A stretch of 64,000 bases of DNA from Bradyrhizobium erythrophlei (GCF_900129425.1 NZ_LT670817.1:8832001-8896000), one strand, 5' to 3'; shown: positions 37,985 through 47,985, numbered from the stretch's first letter. The notes: a model not told the origin generated them from the letters alone. Numbers and translations: made by a program.

Positions 37985-39181
37985 ATGAATATCCATGAAT
38001 ACCAGGCCAAGGCGCTGCTGCACGAATTCGGCGTGCCGATTTCAAAGGGCGTGCCGGTGCTGCGGGCCTCCGATTCGGACGTCGCCGCGAAAACGCTTCC
38101 CGGCCCGGTCTGGGTGGTGAAGAGCCAGATCCACGCTGGCGGCCGCGGCAAGGGCAAGTTCAAGGAAGCGTCCGCCGGCGACAAGGGCGGCGTCCGGATC
38201 GCCAAATCGATCGCCGAGGTCAATGAATTCGCCAAGCAGATGCTGGGCTCGACGCTGGTCACGGAGCAGACCGGGCCGCACGGCAAGCAGGTCAACCGTC
38301 TCTACATCGAGGATGGCTCCGAGATCGACAAGGAGTTCTATCTCTCGATCCTGGTCGACCGCGAAAGCTCCGAAGTCTCGTTCGTGGTCTCCACCGAAGG
38401 CGGCGTCAACATCGAGGACGTTGCGCACAACTCTCCGGAAAAGATCGTGACCTTCTCGGTCGATCCCGCCACCGGCATCATGCCGCACCACGGCCGCACC
38501 GTCGCCAAGGCGCTGAAATTATCCGGCGATCTCGCCAAGCAGGCGGAAAAGCTGGTGAGCCAGCTCTATACGGCCTTCGTCGCCAAGGACATGGCGATGC
38601 TGGAGATCAACCCGTTGGTTGTAACCAGGCAGGGCGCGCTCCGCGTGCTCGACGCCAAGGTGTCATTCGACGGCAACGCGCTCTATCGCCATCCCGAAGT
38701 GGTGGCGCTGCGCGACGAGACCGAGGAAGATCCCAAGGAAATCGAGGCGTCGAAATACGACCTCAACTACATCACGCTCGATGGCACCATCGGCTGCATG
38801 GTCAACGGCGCCGGCCTCGCGATGGCGACGATGGACATCATCAAGCTCTACGGCATGGCGCCGGCGAACTTCCTCGACGTCGGCGGCGGCGCCGACAAGG
38901 CCAAGGTCACCGCGGCGTTCAAGATCATCACCGCCGATCCCAATGTGAAGGGCATCCTGGTCAACATTTTCGGCGGCATCATGAAATGCGACATCATCGC
39001 CGAGGGCGTGGTTGCCGCCGTCAAGGAAGCCGGCCTGAAAGTGCCGCTGGTGGTGCGGCTCGAAGGCACCAATGTCGATGCCGGCAAGAAGATCATCCGG
39101 GAAAGTGGCCTCAACGTGCTGCCGGCCGACGATCTCGACGACGCCGCGCAAAAAATCGTCAAGGCCGTGAAGGGGGCCTGA
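37985..39181 (+). CDS. sucC: Succinyl-CoA synthetase beta subunit
   Basis: 398 residues with an ATP-grasp N-terminal domain (MNIHEYQAKALLHEFGVPI, HAGGRGKGK) and a C-terminal CoA-ligase domain (NIFGGIMKCDIIAEGVVAA). With SucD it makes ATP or GTP from succinyl-CoA. A DUF1579 gene starts 5 bp after its stop and separates it from sucD. Confidence 0.97.
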   Translation: MNIHEYQAKALLHEFGVPISKGVPVLRASDSDVAAKTLPGPVWVVKSQIHAGGRGKGKFKEASAGDKGGVRIAKSIAEVNEFAKQMLGSTLVTEQTGPHGKQVNRLYIEDGSEIDKEFYLSILVDRESSEVSFVVSTEGGVNIEDVAHNSPEKIVTFSVDPATGIMPHHGRTVAKALKLSGDLAKQAEKLVSQLYTAFVAKDMAMLEINPLVVTRQGALRVLDAKVSFDGNALYRHPEVVALRDETEEDPKEIEASKYDLNYITLDGTIGCMVNGAGLAMATMDIIKLYGMAPANFLDVGGGADKAKVTAAFKIITADPNVKGILVNIFGGIMKCDIIAEGVVAAVKEAGLKVPLVVRLEGTNVDAGKKIIRESGLNVLPADDLDDAAQKIVKAVKGA

Positions 39182-39185
39182 GCCA

Positions 39186-39665
39186 ATGGCCGAGGACCGT
39201 CTCGCCGCACCGGCGCCGCTTCCGGAGCACCGCAAGCTTGCGGCGTTCGCAGGCGAGTGGAGCGGTGAAGAGGTGGTGTATCCGTCGCGCTGGACCGCGG
39301 GAGGGCCTGCCACCTCGCATGTCGTCGCCCGCATCGATCTCAACGGCTTTTATCTGATTCAGGATGCCCGCCAGACGCGCGAGGGCAAGGAAAGCTTCGC
39401 CACCCATGGCGTCTTCACCTACGACCGCGAGGATCGGCTGTACAAACTGTTCTGGCACGATTCGCTCGGCTACTACCCGCCGTCGCCGGCCTCCGGCGGC
39501 TGGACCGGCAAGACCCTGATCCTGGTGCGCGGTTCGCTGCGCGGCAATGCCCGACATGTCTATGAGATTCTCGACGACAACTCCTACTCGATGAAAATCC
39601 AGTTTTCGCCCGACGCGGAAGGATGGGCCGACGTGCTCACCGGCGTTTATCGGCGCATCCACTGA
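39186..39665 (+). CDS. DUF1579 family protein between sucC and sucD
   Basis: 159 residues, cytoplasmic, no signal peptide. DUF1579 pattern: HRKLAAFAGEWSGEEVVYPSRWTAGG, RIDLNGFYLIQDARQTREGK, FTYDREDRLYKLFWHDSLG and a terminal DVLTGVYRRI. The fold is a lipocalin-like beta-barrel in related proteins; function unknown. It sits 5 bp after sucC and 36 bp before sucD, so it must be co-transcribed with both. Confidence 0.8.
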   Translation: MAEDRLAAPAPLPEHRKLAAFAGEWSGEEVVYPSRWTAGGPATSHVVARIDLNGFYLIQDARQTREGKESFATHGVFTYDREDRLYKLFWHDSLGYYPPSPASGGWTGKTLILVRGSLRGNARHVYEILDDNSYSMKIQFSPDAEGWADVLTGVYRRIH

Positions 39666-39700
39666 CCCCTTACCGACCGTTCGCGAAAGCAATCCCAACC

Positions 39701-40585
39701 ATGTCCATCCTGATTGACAAGAACACCAAAGTCATCTGCCAGGGTTTTACTGGCAAGAACGGCACGTTTCATTCGGAAGCGGCGATCGCCTATGGCACCA
39801 GGATGGTCGGCGGCACCTCGCCGGGCAAAGGTGGCGCGGTGCATCTCGGGCTGCCGGTGTTCGATACGGTGGCGGAAGCGCGCGAAAAGACCGGCGCCGA
39901 TGCCAGCGTGATCTACGTGCCGCCGCCGGGCGCGGCCGACGCGATCTGCGAGGCCATCGACGCCGAAATGCCGCTGATCGTCTGCATCACCGAAGGCATT
40001 CCGGTGCTCGACATGGTCAGGGTGAAGCGCTCGCTGTCGGGATCGAAATCGCGGCTGATCGGGCCGAATTGCCCGGGCGTGATGACGGCGGGCGAATGCA
40101 AGATCGGCATCATGCCGGCGAACATCTTCAAGCCCGGCAATGTCGGCATCGTGTCGCGGTCGGGCACCCTGACCTATGAAGCGGTATTCCAGACCAGCCA
40201 GGAAGGCCTCGGCCAGACCACCGCGGTCGGCATCGGCGGCGATCCGGTCAAGGGCACCGAATTCATCGATATGCTGGAGATGTTTCTGGCCGACCCCAAG
40301 ACCACCTCGATCGTCATGATCGGCGAAATCGGCGGTTCGGCCGAAGAAGACGCCGCCCAGTTCATCAGGGACGAGGCCAAGCGCGGCCGCAAGAAGCCGA
40401 TGGTCGGCTTTATCGCCGGCGTCACCGCCCCTCCCGGGCGCCGCATGGGCCATGCCGGCGCGATCATCTCCGGTGGCAAGGGCGACGCCGGCTCCAAGAC
40501 CGCGGCGATGGAAGCGGCCGGAATTACGGTTTCCCCCTCGCCGGCGCGGCTCGGAAAAACCCTTGTCGAAAAACTGAAGTCCTAA
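39701..40585 (+). CDS. sucD: Succinyl-CoA synthetase alpha subunit
   Basis: 294 residues from ATG 39701 (MSILIDKNTKVICQGFTGKNGTFH). The CoA-binding Rossmann domain and the phosphohistidine loop MGHAGAIISGGKGDA are present, with SRSGTLTYEAVFQ upstream. Partner of SucC; normal length. Confidence 0.97.
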   Translation: MSILIDKNTKVICQGFTGKNGTFHSEAAIAYGTRMVGGTSPGKGGAVHLGLPVFDTVAEAREKTGADASVIYVPPPGAADAICEAIDAEMPLIVCITEGIPVLDMVRVKRSLSGSKSRLIGPNCPGVMTAGECKIGIMPANIFKPGNVGIVSRSGTLTYEAVFQTSQEGLGQTTAVGIGGDPVKGTEFIDMLEMFLADPKTTSIVMIGEIGGSAEEDAAQFIRDEAKRGRKKPMVGFIAGVTAPPGRRMGHAGAIISGGKGDAGSKTAAMEAAGITVSPSPARLGKTLVEKLKS

Positions 40586-40718
40586 TTCATTTTTTGGTTC
40601 TTTTGGGGGCGAAGATTCGCCTTATATAGGTTAAAAGGCCCGTTATCATGCTGATCCGAGCCCGGATTGGCTGTTGCGCCGTATTCCATGCGCGAACCGA
40701 AATCACCAGGACGCAATC

Positions 40719-43676
40719 ATGTCTCGCCAAGACACGAACGCTGCTTTTGCTCTCTCCTCGTTCCTCCAGGGCACCAACGCCCCCTACATCGATGATATCT
40801 ACGCCCGCTACGAGAAAGATCCGGCCTCGGTTGACCCCGAATGGCAGGAGTTCTTCAAGAGCCTGAAAGACCCGCCAGCCGACGTCCGGAAAAATGCCCA
40901 AGGACCGTCCTGGGGCCGGGACAATTGGCCGCTGTCGCCGCGCGACGATCTGACCTCCGCGCTCGATGGCAATTGGGCGGAAGTCGAGAAGGCTGTCGGC
41001 AGCAAGCTCGCGGCCAAGGCGCAGGTGAAGGGCAGCGAACTGACGCCGACCGACGTCCACCAGGCGACCCGCGATTCCGTGCGTGCGCTGATGCTGATTC
41101 GCGCCTACCGCATGCGCGGGCATTTCCACGCCAAGCTCGACCCGCTCGGGATCGAGCCGCCGCGCGATCGTGAAGAACTCGATCCGCGGTCCTACAGCTT
41201 CACGGAAGCCGATTTCGACCGCCAGATCTTCCTCGATCACGTGCTGGGCATGGAATACGCGACCTTGCGCGAAATCGTCGCGATCTGCGAACGGACCTAC
41301 TGCCAGACGGTGGGCGTCGAGTTCATGCACATCAGCAACGGCGCGCAGAAGGCCTGGATTCAGGAGCGCATCGAAGGCCCGGACAAGGAAATCAGTTTCA
41401 CCCGCGAGGGCCGCCGCGCCATCCTGACGAAACTGGTCGAGGCCGAAGGCTTCGAGAAATTCTGCGATCTCAAATTCACCGGCACCAAGCGGTTCGGCCT
41501 CGACGGCGCTGAATCGCTGATCCCGGCGCTCGAACAGATCATCAAGCGCGGCGGCAATCTGGGCGTCAAGGAAATCGTCTTCGGCATGCCGCATCGCGGA
41601 CGTCTCAACGTGCTGACGCAGGTGATGGGCAAGCCCCACCGCGCGCTGTTTCACGAATTCAAGGGCGGCTCGGCCAATCCCGACGTGGTCGAGGGCTCCG
41701 GCGACGTCAAATATCATCTGGGTGCGTCGTCGGACCGCGAGTTCGACAACAACCGGATTCATCTGTCGCTGACCGCCAACCCATCGCATCTGGAGATCGT
41801 CGATCCCGTCGTGCTCGGCAAGGTGCGCGCCAAGCAGGACCAGCATGGCGATCCGCCGGACCAGCGCATTTCCGTGTTGCCGCTATTGATGCATGGTGAC
41901 GCGGCGTTCGCAGGACAGGGCGTGGTGGCGGAATGCTTCGGGCTGTCCGATCTGAAAGGCTACCGCACCGGCGGTTCGCTGCATTTCATCGTCAACAACC
42001 AGATCGGATTCACCACCTATCCGCGCTATTCGCGCTCCTCGCCGTATCCTTCCGACGTGGCGAAGATGATCGATGCGCCGATCTTCCACGTCAACGGCGA
42101 CGATCCGGAGGCCGTGGTGTTCGCGGCCAAGGTCGCGATCGAATTCCGGCAGAAATTCCACAAGCCGGTCGTCATCGACATGTTCTGCTATCGCAGGCAC
42201 GGCCATAACGAGGGCGACGAGCCGGCGTTCACCCAGCCGGTGATGTACAAGAGGATCGCATCGCATCCGACCACGCTCGAGATTTATTCCAGGCGGTTGA
42301 TCGCCGAAGGCGTGATGACCGAAGGTGAAGTCGAGAAGGCCAAGGCGGACTGGCGCGCGCGGCTCGATGCCGAACTCGAGGCCGGCTCCGGCTACAAGCC
42401 CAACAAGGCCGACTGGCTCGACGGCAAATGGGCCGGATTCAAGTCGGCCGATGCGGAAGAGGACGCCCGTCGCGGCGTCACCGGCGTCGATGTCGCGGTG
42501 CTCAGGGATGTCGGCCGCAAGATCACCAAAGTGCCGGACGGTTTCCGGATTCACCGCACCGTGCAGCGGTTTCTGGAAAACCGGGGCAAGGCGATCGAGA
42601 CCGGCGCCGGGATCGATTGGGCGACCGGCGAGGCGCTGGCGTTCTGCTCGCTGCTGCAGGAAGGCCACCACGTCCGGCTGTCGGGACAGGACAGCGAGCG
42701 CGGCACCTTCTCGCAGCGCCACTCGGTGCTGATCGACCAGGAAGACGAGAGCCGCTATACGCCGTTCAATCATCTCGGCGGCGATCAGGGCCATTACGAA
42801 GTCATCAACTCGCTGCTCTCGGAAGAGGCGGTGCTCGGCTTCGAGTACGGCTACTCGCTGGCGGAGCCGAACGCGCTGACGATCTGGGAAGCCCAGTTCG
42901 GCGATTTCGCCAACGGCGCGCAGGTGCTGTTCGACCAGTTCATCTCGTCGGGCGAACGCAAATGGCTGCGCATGTCCGGCCTCGTCTGCATGCTGCCGCA
43001 CGGCTATGAAGGGCAGGGACCGGAGCATTCCTCCGCGCGGCTCGAACGTTTCCTGCAGATGTGCGCCGAGGACAACATGCAGGTGGTCCATGCCACCACG
43101 CCGGCGAATTTCTTCCACGTGCTGCGGCGTCAATTGCATCGCGAGATTCGCAAACCCCTGATCCTGATGACGCCGAAGTCGCTGCTGCGGCACAAGCGCG
43201 CGGTTTCGAGGCTCGACGAGCTGGGCGCGAACACCACGTTCCATCGCATTCTCTACGATGACGCGGTCATGCTGCCGGATGAAAAGATCAAGCTGGTGCC
43301 GGACGACAAGATCCGCCGCGTCGTGCTGTGCTCGGGCAAGGTCTATTACGATATTTACGACGAGCGCGAAAAACGCGGCATCGACGATGTCTACATCATG
43401 CGCGTCGAGCAGCTTTATCCGGTGCCGCTGAAGGCGCTGGTGCAGGAACTCGGACGCTTCAAGAGTGCCGAACTGGTCTGGTGTCAGGAAGAGCCACGCA
43501 ACATGGGCGCGTGGCATTTCATCGAGCCGTATCTCGAATGGGTGCTGAACCAGATCCACGCGCCGAACAAGCGTCCGCGTTACGCCGGACGCGCCGCGGC
43601 TGCGGCAACGGCCACCGGCTTGATGTCGAAGCATCTGGCGCAGCTCAAGGCTCTGCTGGACGAGGCGCTAAACTAG
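40719..43676 (+). CDS. sucA: 2-oxoglutarate dehydrogenase E1 component
   Basis: 985 residues from ATG 40719 (MSRQDTNAAFALSSFLQGTNAPYID). Thiamine-diphosphate decarboxylase of the 2-oxoglutarate dehydrogenase complex. Visible features: the N-terminal E2-binding segment ending DPEWQEFFKSL, GMPHRGRLNVLTQV, the ThDP/Mg motif starting at GDGAAF-like HGDAAFAGQGVVAEC, RRHGHNEGDEPAFTQP, and GQDSERGTFSQRHSVL in the C-terminal half. The 133-bp gap before it is AT-richer and could hold a separate promoter. Confidence 0.97.
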   Translation: MSRQDTNAAFALSSFLQGTNAPYIDDIYARYEKDPASVDPEWQEFFKSLKDPPADVRKNAQGPSWGRDNWPLSPRDDLTSALDGNWAEVEKAVGSKLAAKAQVKGSELTPTDVHQATRDSVRALMLIRAYRMRGHFHAKLDPLGIEPPRDREELDPRSYSFTEADFDRQIFLDHVLGMEYATLREIVAICERTYCQTVGVEFMHISNGAQKAWIQERIEGPDKEISFTREGRRAILTKLVEAEGFEKFCDLKFTGTKRFGLDGAESLIPALEQIIKRGGNLGVKEIVFGMPHRGRLNVLTQVMGKPHRALFHEFKGGSANPDVVEGSGDVKYHLGASSDREFDNNRIHLSLTANPSHLEIVDPVVLGKVRAKQDQHGDPPDQRISVLPLLMHGDAAFAGQGVVAECFGLSDLKGYRTGGSLHFIVNNQIGFTTYPRYSRSSPYPSDVAKMIDAPIFHVNGDDPEAVVFAAKVAIEFRQKFHKPVVIDMFCYRRHGHNEGDEPAFTQPVMYKRIASHPTTLEIYSRRLIAEGVMTEGEVEKAKADWRARLDAELEAGSGYKPNKADWLDGKWAGFKSADAEEDARRGVTGVDVAVLRDVGRKITKVPDGFRIHRTVQRFLENRGKAIETGAGIDWATGEALAFCSLLQEGHHVRLSGQDSERGTFSQRHSVLIDQEDESRYTPFNHLGGDQGHYEVINSLLSEEAVLGFEYGYSLAEPNALTIWEAQFGDFANGAQVLFDQFISSGERKWLRMSGLVCMLPHGYEGQGPEHSSARLERFLQMCAEDNMQVVHATTPANFFHVLRRQLHREIRKPLILMTPKSLLRHKRAVSRLDELGANTTFHRILYDDAVMLPDEKIKLVPDDKIRRVVLCSGKVYYDIYDEREKRGIDDVYIMRVEQLYPVPLKALVQELGRFKSAELVWCQEEPRNMGAWHFIEPYLEWVLNQIHAPNKRPRYAGRAAAAATATGLMSKHLAQLKALLDEALN

Positions 43677-43686
43677 CATTCAATTG

Positions 43687-43713
43687 TCATGCCCCGCGAA
43701 AGCGGGGCATCCG
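43687..43713. repeat. Short family C palindrome between sucA and sucB
   Basis: TCATGCCCCGC/GCGGGGCATCC stem with a short GAAA loop; no T-run follows. Confidence 0.6.
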
Positions 43714-43814
43714 GTAACCCGCGCCGTTCCTTTTTAAATCAGGACCGTCACGGAGTACCGGATCGCCCGGTTTTGCGGGCGATGACCACACAGGGCATTT
43801 GAGGAAAACACACA

Positions 43815-45062
43815 ATGACTGAAATTCGCGTTCCGACGCTCGGCGAATCCGTGACCGAGGCCACCATCGGCCGCTGGTTCAAGAAGGCCGGTGATTCCGT
43901 GGCGGTGGATGAGCCGCTGGTCGAGCTCGAGACCGACAAGGTCACCATCGAAGTGCCGGCGCCGTCAGCGGGCACCCTCGGCGAAATCGTCGCCAAGGAT
44001 GGCGAAACCGTCGCGGTCGGCGCGCTGCTCGGACAGATCAATGAAGGTGCGGCTGGAGCCGCTGCCAAGCCGGCTGCGGCACCTGCCAAGGCCGCCGCTC
44101 CCGCTGCGCCGCCGGCCCCCGCTGTCGCGGCCCCGGCGGCGCCCAAGGCTCCCCCGGTCGACGCGCCACTGGCTCCGTCGGTTCGCAAGATTTCGGTCGA
44201 AACCGGCATCGATGCCTCGACCGTTCCAGGCTCCGGCAAGGATGGCCGGGTGACAAAAGGCGACATGCTCGCCGCGATCGAGAAAGCCGCTTCGGCGCCG
44301 ACGCCGGTCAGTCAGCCTGCCGCGGCGGTCCAGGTGCGGGCGCCTTCGCCCGCCGACGATGCCGCGCGCGAAGAACGGGTCAAGATGACCCGGCTGCGCC
44401 AGACCATCGCGCGCCGCCTGAAGGACGTCCAGAACACCGCGGCGATGCTGACGACCTTCAACGAGGTCGATATGAGCCACATCATGGCGATGCGCGTCCA
44501 GTACAAGGACGTGTTCGAGAAGAAGCACGGCAGCAAGCTGGGATTTATGGGCTTCTTCGCCAAGGCCTGCGTGCAGGCGCTGAAGGACATTCCGGCGGCC
44601 AATGCCGAGATCGACGGCACCGACCTGATCTACAAGAATTATTATCACATCGGCGTCGCCGTCGGCACCGACAAGGGCCTGGTGGTGCCGGTGGTGCGCG
44701 ACTGCGACCAGAAGTCGATCGCCGAGATCGAAAAGAGCATCGCCGATTTCGGCCGCCGCGCGCGCGACGGCCAGCTCAAGATCGACGAGATGCAGGGCGG
44801 TACCTTCACCATCACCAATGGCGGCATCTATGGGTCGCTGATGTCGACGCCGATCCTGAACGCGCCGCAGTCCGCCATTCTCGGCATGCACAAGATCCAG
44901 GATCGCCCCGTGGCGATCGGCGGCAAGGTCGAGATCCGTCCGATGATGTATCTGGCGCTGTCATACGATCACCGCGTGATCGACGGCAAGGAAGCGGTGA
45001 CGTTCCTGGTGCGGGTCAAGGAGAGCCTCGAGGATCCGGCGCGGCTGGTGCTGGATCTGTGA
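43815..45062 (+). CDS. sucB: 2-oxoglutarate dehydrogenase E2 (dihydrolipoyl succinyltransferase)
   Basis: 415 residues: lipoyl domain (residues 1-77) with the lipoylated K42 in ETDKVTIEV, an Ala/Pro-rich linker (about 78-110), an E3-binding domain (SVRKISVETGIDASTVPGSGKDGRVTKGD), and the catalytic domain ending with the active-site motif SYDHRVIDGKEAV. It transfers succinyl groups to CoA. Confidence 0.97.
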   Translation: MTEIRVPTLGESVTEATIGRWFKKAGDSVAVDEPLVELETDKVTIEVPAPSAGTLGEIVAKDGETVAVGALLGQINEGAAGAAAKPAAAPAKAAAPAAPPAPAVAAPAAPKAPPVDAPLAPSVRKISVETGIDASTVPGSGKDGRVTKGDMLAAIEKAASAPTPVSQPAAAVQVRAPSPADDAAREERVKMTRLRQTIARRLKDVQNTAAMLTTFNEVDMSHIMAMRVQYKDVFEKKHGSKLGFMGFFAKACVQALKDIPAANAEIDGTDLIYKNYYHIGVAVGTDKGLVVPVVRDCDQKSIAEIEKSIADFGRRARDGQLKIDEMQGGTFTITNGGIYGSLMSTPILNAPQSAILGMHKIQDRPVAIGGKVEIRPMMYLALSYDHRVIDGKEAVTFLVRVKESLEDPARLVLDL

Positions 45063-45124
45063 CGGGTTTCATCGTGCTGCAGGGGCGCAATGACGGCATC
45101 GCAAGCCGCCTTTGACAGCGGACA

Positions 45125-45913
45125 ATGGCGCAGCCGTTGCCGGCTGCAATGTGGGTGGGGGCGAATTTGACCGACAGGGTTGTGATCATTACCGGCGGCA
45201 GCCGCGGCATCGGCCGGGCCACCGCGATTGCCGCGGCGGCGCGGGGTTTTCGGGTTTGCATCGGCTACGCCAGCAATGAGACGGCGGCGCGCACCGCGGT
45301 CTCCGCCATCGAGGCAAAGAACGGCAAGGCGATCGCGGTGAAATGCGATGTCGGTGACGAGGGCGATATCCTCGCGCTGTTCGAGGCGGCAGACAAGTTC
45401 GGTACACTCGGCGCGCTCGTCAACAACGCCGGCATCGTCGGGGAGACCGCGCGCGTGGACGAAATGTCCGCCGAGCGCGTCCAGCGCATGATGGCCGTCA
45501 ACGTCACCGGCAGCATCCTGTGCGCGCGCGAAGCGGTGAAGCGGATGTCGACCCGTCATGGCGGCAAAGGCGGCGTCATCGTCAACCTGTCGTCGGTCGC
45601 CGCGAAACTCGGTTCGCCCAACACCTACGTCGATTACGCGGCATCCAAAGGCGCGATCGATTCCTTCACGGTCGGGCTGGGGCACGAAGTCGCCGGCGAG
45701 GGCATTCGGGTGGCGGCGATCCGGCCCGGGCTGATCGATACCGATATTCACGCCAGCGGCGGCGACCCCGACCGCGCCCACCGATTGAGTTCGTCGGTGC
45801 CGATGAAGCGCGTCGGCACCGCGGACGAAATCGCCAACGCGATCGTCTGGCTGATGTCGGACGAGGCCTCCTATGTGACCAGCGCCATCCTTGATGTGTC
45901 GGGCGGGCGCTAA
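45125..45913 (+). CDS. SDR family oxidoreductase between sucB and lpdA
   Basis: 262 residues: NAD(P)-binding IITGGSRGIGRATAIAAAARG, NNAG motif (LVNNAGIVGET), catalytic S (NLSSVAAKLG) and YAASKGAID, and C-terminal SAILDVSGGR, all of the FabG-like classical SDR type. An alternative start is ATG 45149. It lies 62 bp after sucB and 35 bp before lpdA on the same strand. Substrate unknown; no TCA role is implied by sequence. Confidence 0.88.
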   Translation: MAQPLPAAMWVGANLTDRVVIITGGSRGIGRATAIAAAARGFRVCIGYASNETAARTAVSAIEAKNGKAIAVKCDVGDEGDILALFEAADKFGTLGALVNNAGIVGETARVDEMSAERVQRMMAVNVTGSILCAREAVKRMSTRHGGKGGVIVNLSSVAAKLGSPNTYVDYAASKGAIDSFTVGLGHEVAGEGIRVAAIRPGLIDTDIHASGGDPDRAHRLSSSVPMKRVGTADEIANAIVWLMSDEASYVTSAILDVSGGR

Positions 45914-45948
45914 TACCTGTCACACTCCTCAGCTACAGGACTTCAATC

Positions 45949-47352
45949 ATGGCCACTTACGATCTCGTTGTTATCGGCACCGGTCCTGGGGGATATGTCT
46001 GCGCGATCCGGGCCGCGCAGCTCGGCATGAAGGTCGCCGTGGTCGAGAAGGAAGCGACGCTCGGCGGTACCTGTCTCAATGTCGGATGCATGCCGTCGAA
46101 GGCGCTGTTGCATGCCTCTGAAATGTTCGAGGAGGCCGGGCACTCCTTTGCGAAAATGGGCGTCAGCGTCTCCGCGCCGAAACTCGATCTGCCGTCGATG
46201 ATGACTTTCAAGCAGCAGGGCATCGACGGCAACGTCAGGGGCGTCGAGTTCCTGATGAAGAAAAACAAGATCGACGTCATCAGCGGCAAGGGAAAGATCC
46301 TCGGCACCGGTAAGGTCGAGGTCTCAGGCAGCGACGGCAAGACGCAGCTGGTGGAGACCAAGAACATCGTGATCGCCACCGGCTCCGATATCGCCAGATT
46401 GAAGGGCATCGAGATCGACGAGAAGCGCATCGTGTCGTCGACCGGCGCGCTGTCGCTCGACCAGGTGCCGGAAAAACTGCTGATCGTCGGCGCCGGCGTG
46501 ATCGGGCTCGAGCTCGGCTCGGTGTGGCAACGCCTCGGCGCGCAGGTTACCGTGGTGGAGTTTCTCGATCGTATTTTGCCGGGCATGGATGGCGAAGTCG
46601 CAAAACAATTCCAGCGCATCCTCGAAAAGCAGGGCTTTGCGTTCAAGCTCGGCACCAAGGTCACCAGCGTCGACACCTCGGGCAAGACGTTGTCCGCGCA
46701 GATCGAGCCGGCCGCGGGCGGCAAGGCGGAAGCTCTGGAAGCAGACGTGGTGTTGGTTTGTATCGGCCGCGTCCCCTACACCGAGGGTCTTGGCCTCAAG
46801 GAAGCCGGTGTCGCGCTCGACAATCACGGCCGCGTCCAGATCGACGCGCACTTTGCGACCAGCCTGAAGGGCGTCTACGCCATCGGCGACGTGGTCGCAG
46901 GTCCGATGCTGGCCCACAAGGCCGAGGACGAAGGCGTCGCGGTTTCGGAAATTCTCGCCGGCCAGGCCGGGCATGTGAACTACGACGTTATCCCAGGCGT
47001 CGTGTATACCACGCCGGAAGTGTCGTCGGTCGGCAAGACCGAGGAAGAGCTGAAGCAGGCCGGCGTAGCCTTTACCGTCGGCAAATTCCCGTTCACCGCC
47101 AATGGCCGTTCCAAGGTCAACCAGACCACGGAAGGATTCGTCAAGGTTCTCGCAGATGCGAAGACCGATCGGGTGCTTGGCGTGCACATTGTCGGCCGCG
47201 AGGCCGGCGAAATGATTCACGAAGCCGCCGTATTGATGGAGTTTGGTGGTTCCGCTGAGGATTTGGCGCGCACCTGCCATGCCCACCCGACCCGTTCGGA
47301 GGCGATCAAGGAAGCCGCGCTTGCAGTTGGCAAGCGCGCGATCCATATGTGA
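45949..47352 (+). CDS. lpdA: Dihydrolipoyl dehydrogenase (E3)
   Basis: 467 residues. FAD-dependent enzyme reoxidising dihydrolipoamide in 2-oxoacid dehydrogenase complexes. Motifs: FAD site VIGTGPGGYVCAIRAAQLG, redox-active disulfide C42-x4-C47 in GGTCLNVGCMPSK, NAD site IVGAGVIGLELGSVW, second FAD site YAIGDVVAGPMLAHKAEDEG and the His-Glu pair in CHAHPTRSEA. Placed after sucB as the E3 of the complex. Confidence 0.97.
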   Translation: MATYDLVVIGTGPGGYVCAIRAAQLGMKVAVVEKEATLGGTCLNVGCMPSKALLHASEMFEEAGHSFAKMGVSVSAPKLDLPSMMTFKQQGIDGNVRGVEFLMKKNKIDVISGKGKILGTGKVEVSGSDGKTQLVETKNIVIATGSDIARLKGIEIDEKRIVSSTGALSLDQVPEKLLIVGAGVIGLELGSVWQRLGAQVTVVEFLDRILPGMDGEVAKQFQRILEKQGFAFKLGTKVTSVDTSGKTLSAQIEPAAGGKAEALEADVVLVCIGRVPYTEGLGLKEAGVALDNHGRVQIDAHFATSLKGVYAIGDVVAGPMLAHKAEDEGVAVSEILAGQAGHVNYDVIPGVVYTTPEVSSVGKTEEELKQAGVAFTVGKFPFTANGRSKVNQTTEGFVKVLADAKTDRVLGVHIVGREAGEMIHEAAVLMEFGGSAEDLARTCHAHPTRSEAIKEAALAVGKRAIHM

Positions 47353-47388
47353 TCGACGCCGGGCGCAGATCAGGCGGGGACAACATTG

Positions 47389-47919
47389 ATGATTCGCCGC
47401 CTTCTCCAACCGGTCTGGATTCTGCTTGCGGTCATCTTTCTGATCGAGGCATGGCTGTGGGATCACCTCGAGCCGATCGTGGCCCGGGTGGTGTCGCTGA
47501 TTCCGCTGCGCGCCTTCAAGCAGTGGCTCGCCGATCGCGTCGATACGCTGTCCCCGGCGATGACGCTGATCGTGTTCATCGTGCCGGTGATTCCGCTGTT
47601 TCCGCTGAAGATGGTCGGCCTCTGGCTGCTGGCGCATGAATATTGGATCAGCGCCATCCTCACCATCATCTTCGCGAAATTCCTCGGCGTCGGCGTCGCC
47701 GCCTTCATCTTCGACGTGACGCGGCCGAAATTGCTGGAAATGGAATGGTTCGAAAAGCTCTATGATTTTGTCATGGCGTTGCGGGCAAAGGCCAACGCGC
47801 TGGTGGATCCCATCAGGGTGCGAATCAAGCATGCCTTGCGCGGCGACGGCAGCAGCTGGTCATCGCGCACGCTGCGGCTGATCCAGCGTTTCCGCAAGAG
47901 CGTGCACGAAGCGCGGTAG
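47389..47919 (+). CDS. Two-span inner-membrane protein of unknown function
   Basis: 176 residues from ATG 47389 (a TTG lies directly before it). Two hydrophobic segments, LLQPVWILLAVIFLIEAWLW (about 5-24) and MTLIVFIVPVIPLFPLKMVGLWLLA (about 58-82), with a further hydrophobic stretch near 88-108, then a basic cytoplasmic C-terminal region. It follows lpdA by 36 bp and may be the tail gene of the TCA transcript. Homologues are common hypothetical proteins of the group; no function known to me. Confidence 0.75.
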   Translation: MIRRLLQPVWILLAVIFLIEAWLWDHLEPIVARVVSLIPLRAFKQWLADRVDTLSPAMTLIVFIVPVIPLFPLKMVGLWLLAHEYWISAILTIIFAKFLGVGVAAFIFDVTRPKLLEMEWFEKLYDFVMALRAKANALVDPIRVRIKHALRGDGSSWSSRTLRLIQRFRKSVHEAR

Positions 47920-47985
47920 CCTGGCCACGTCTCGAAGCTCTCGAAGCGTGAAGCCACCAGAGCCCGGTGTTAAAGCGCGGCGGAC

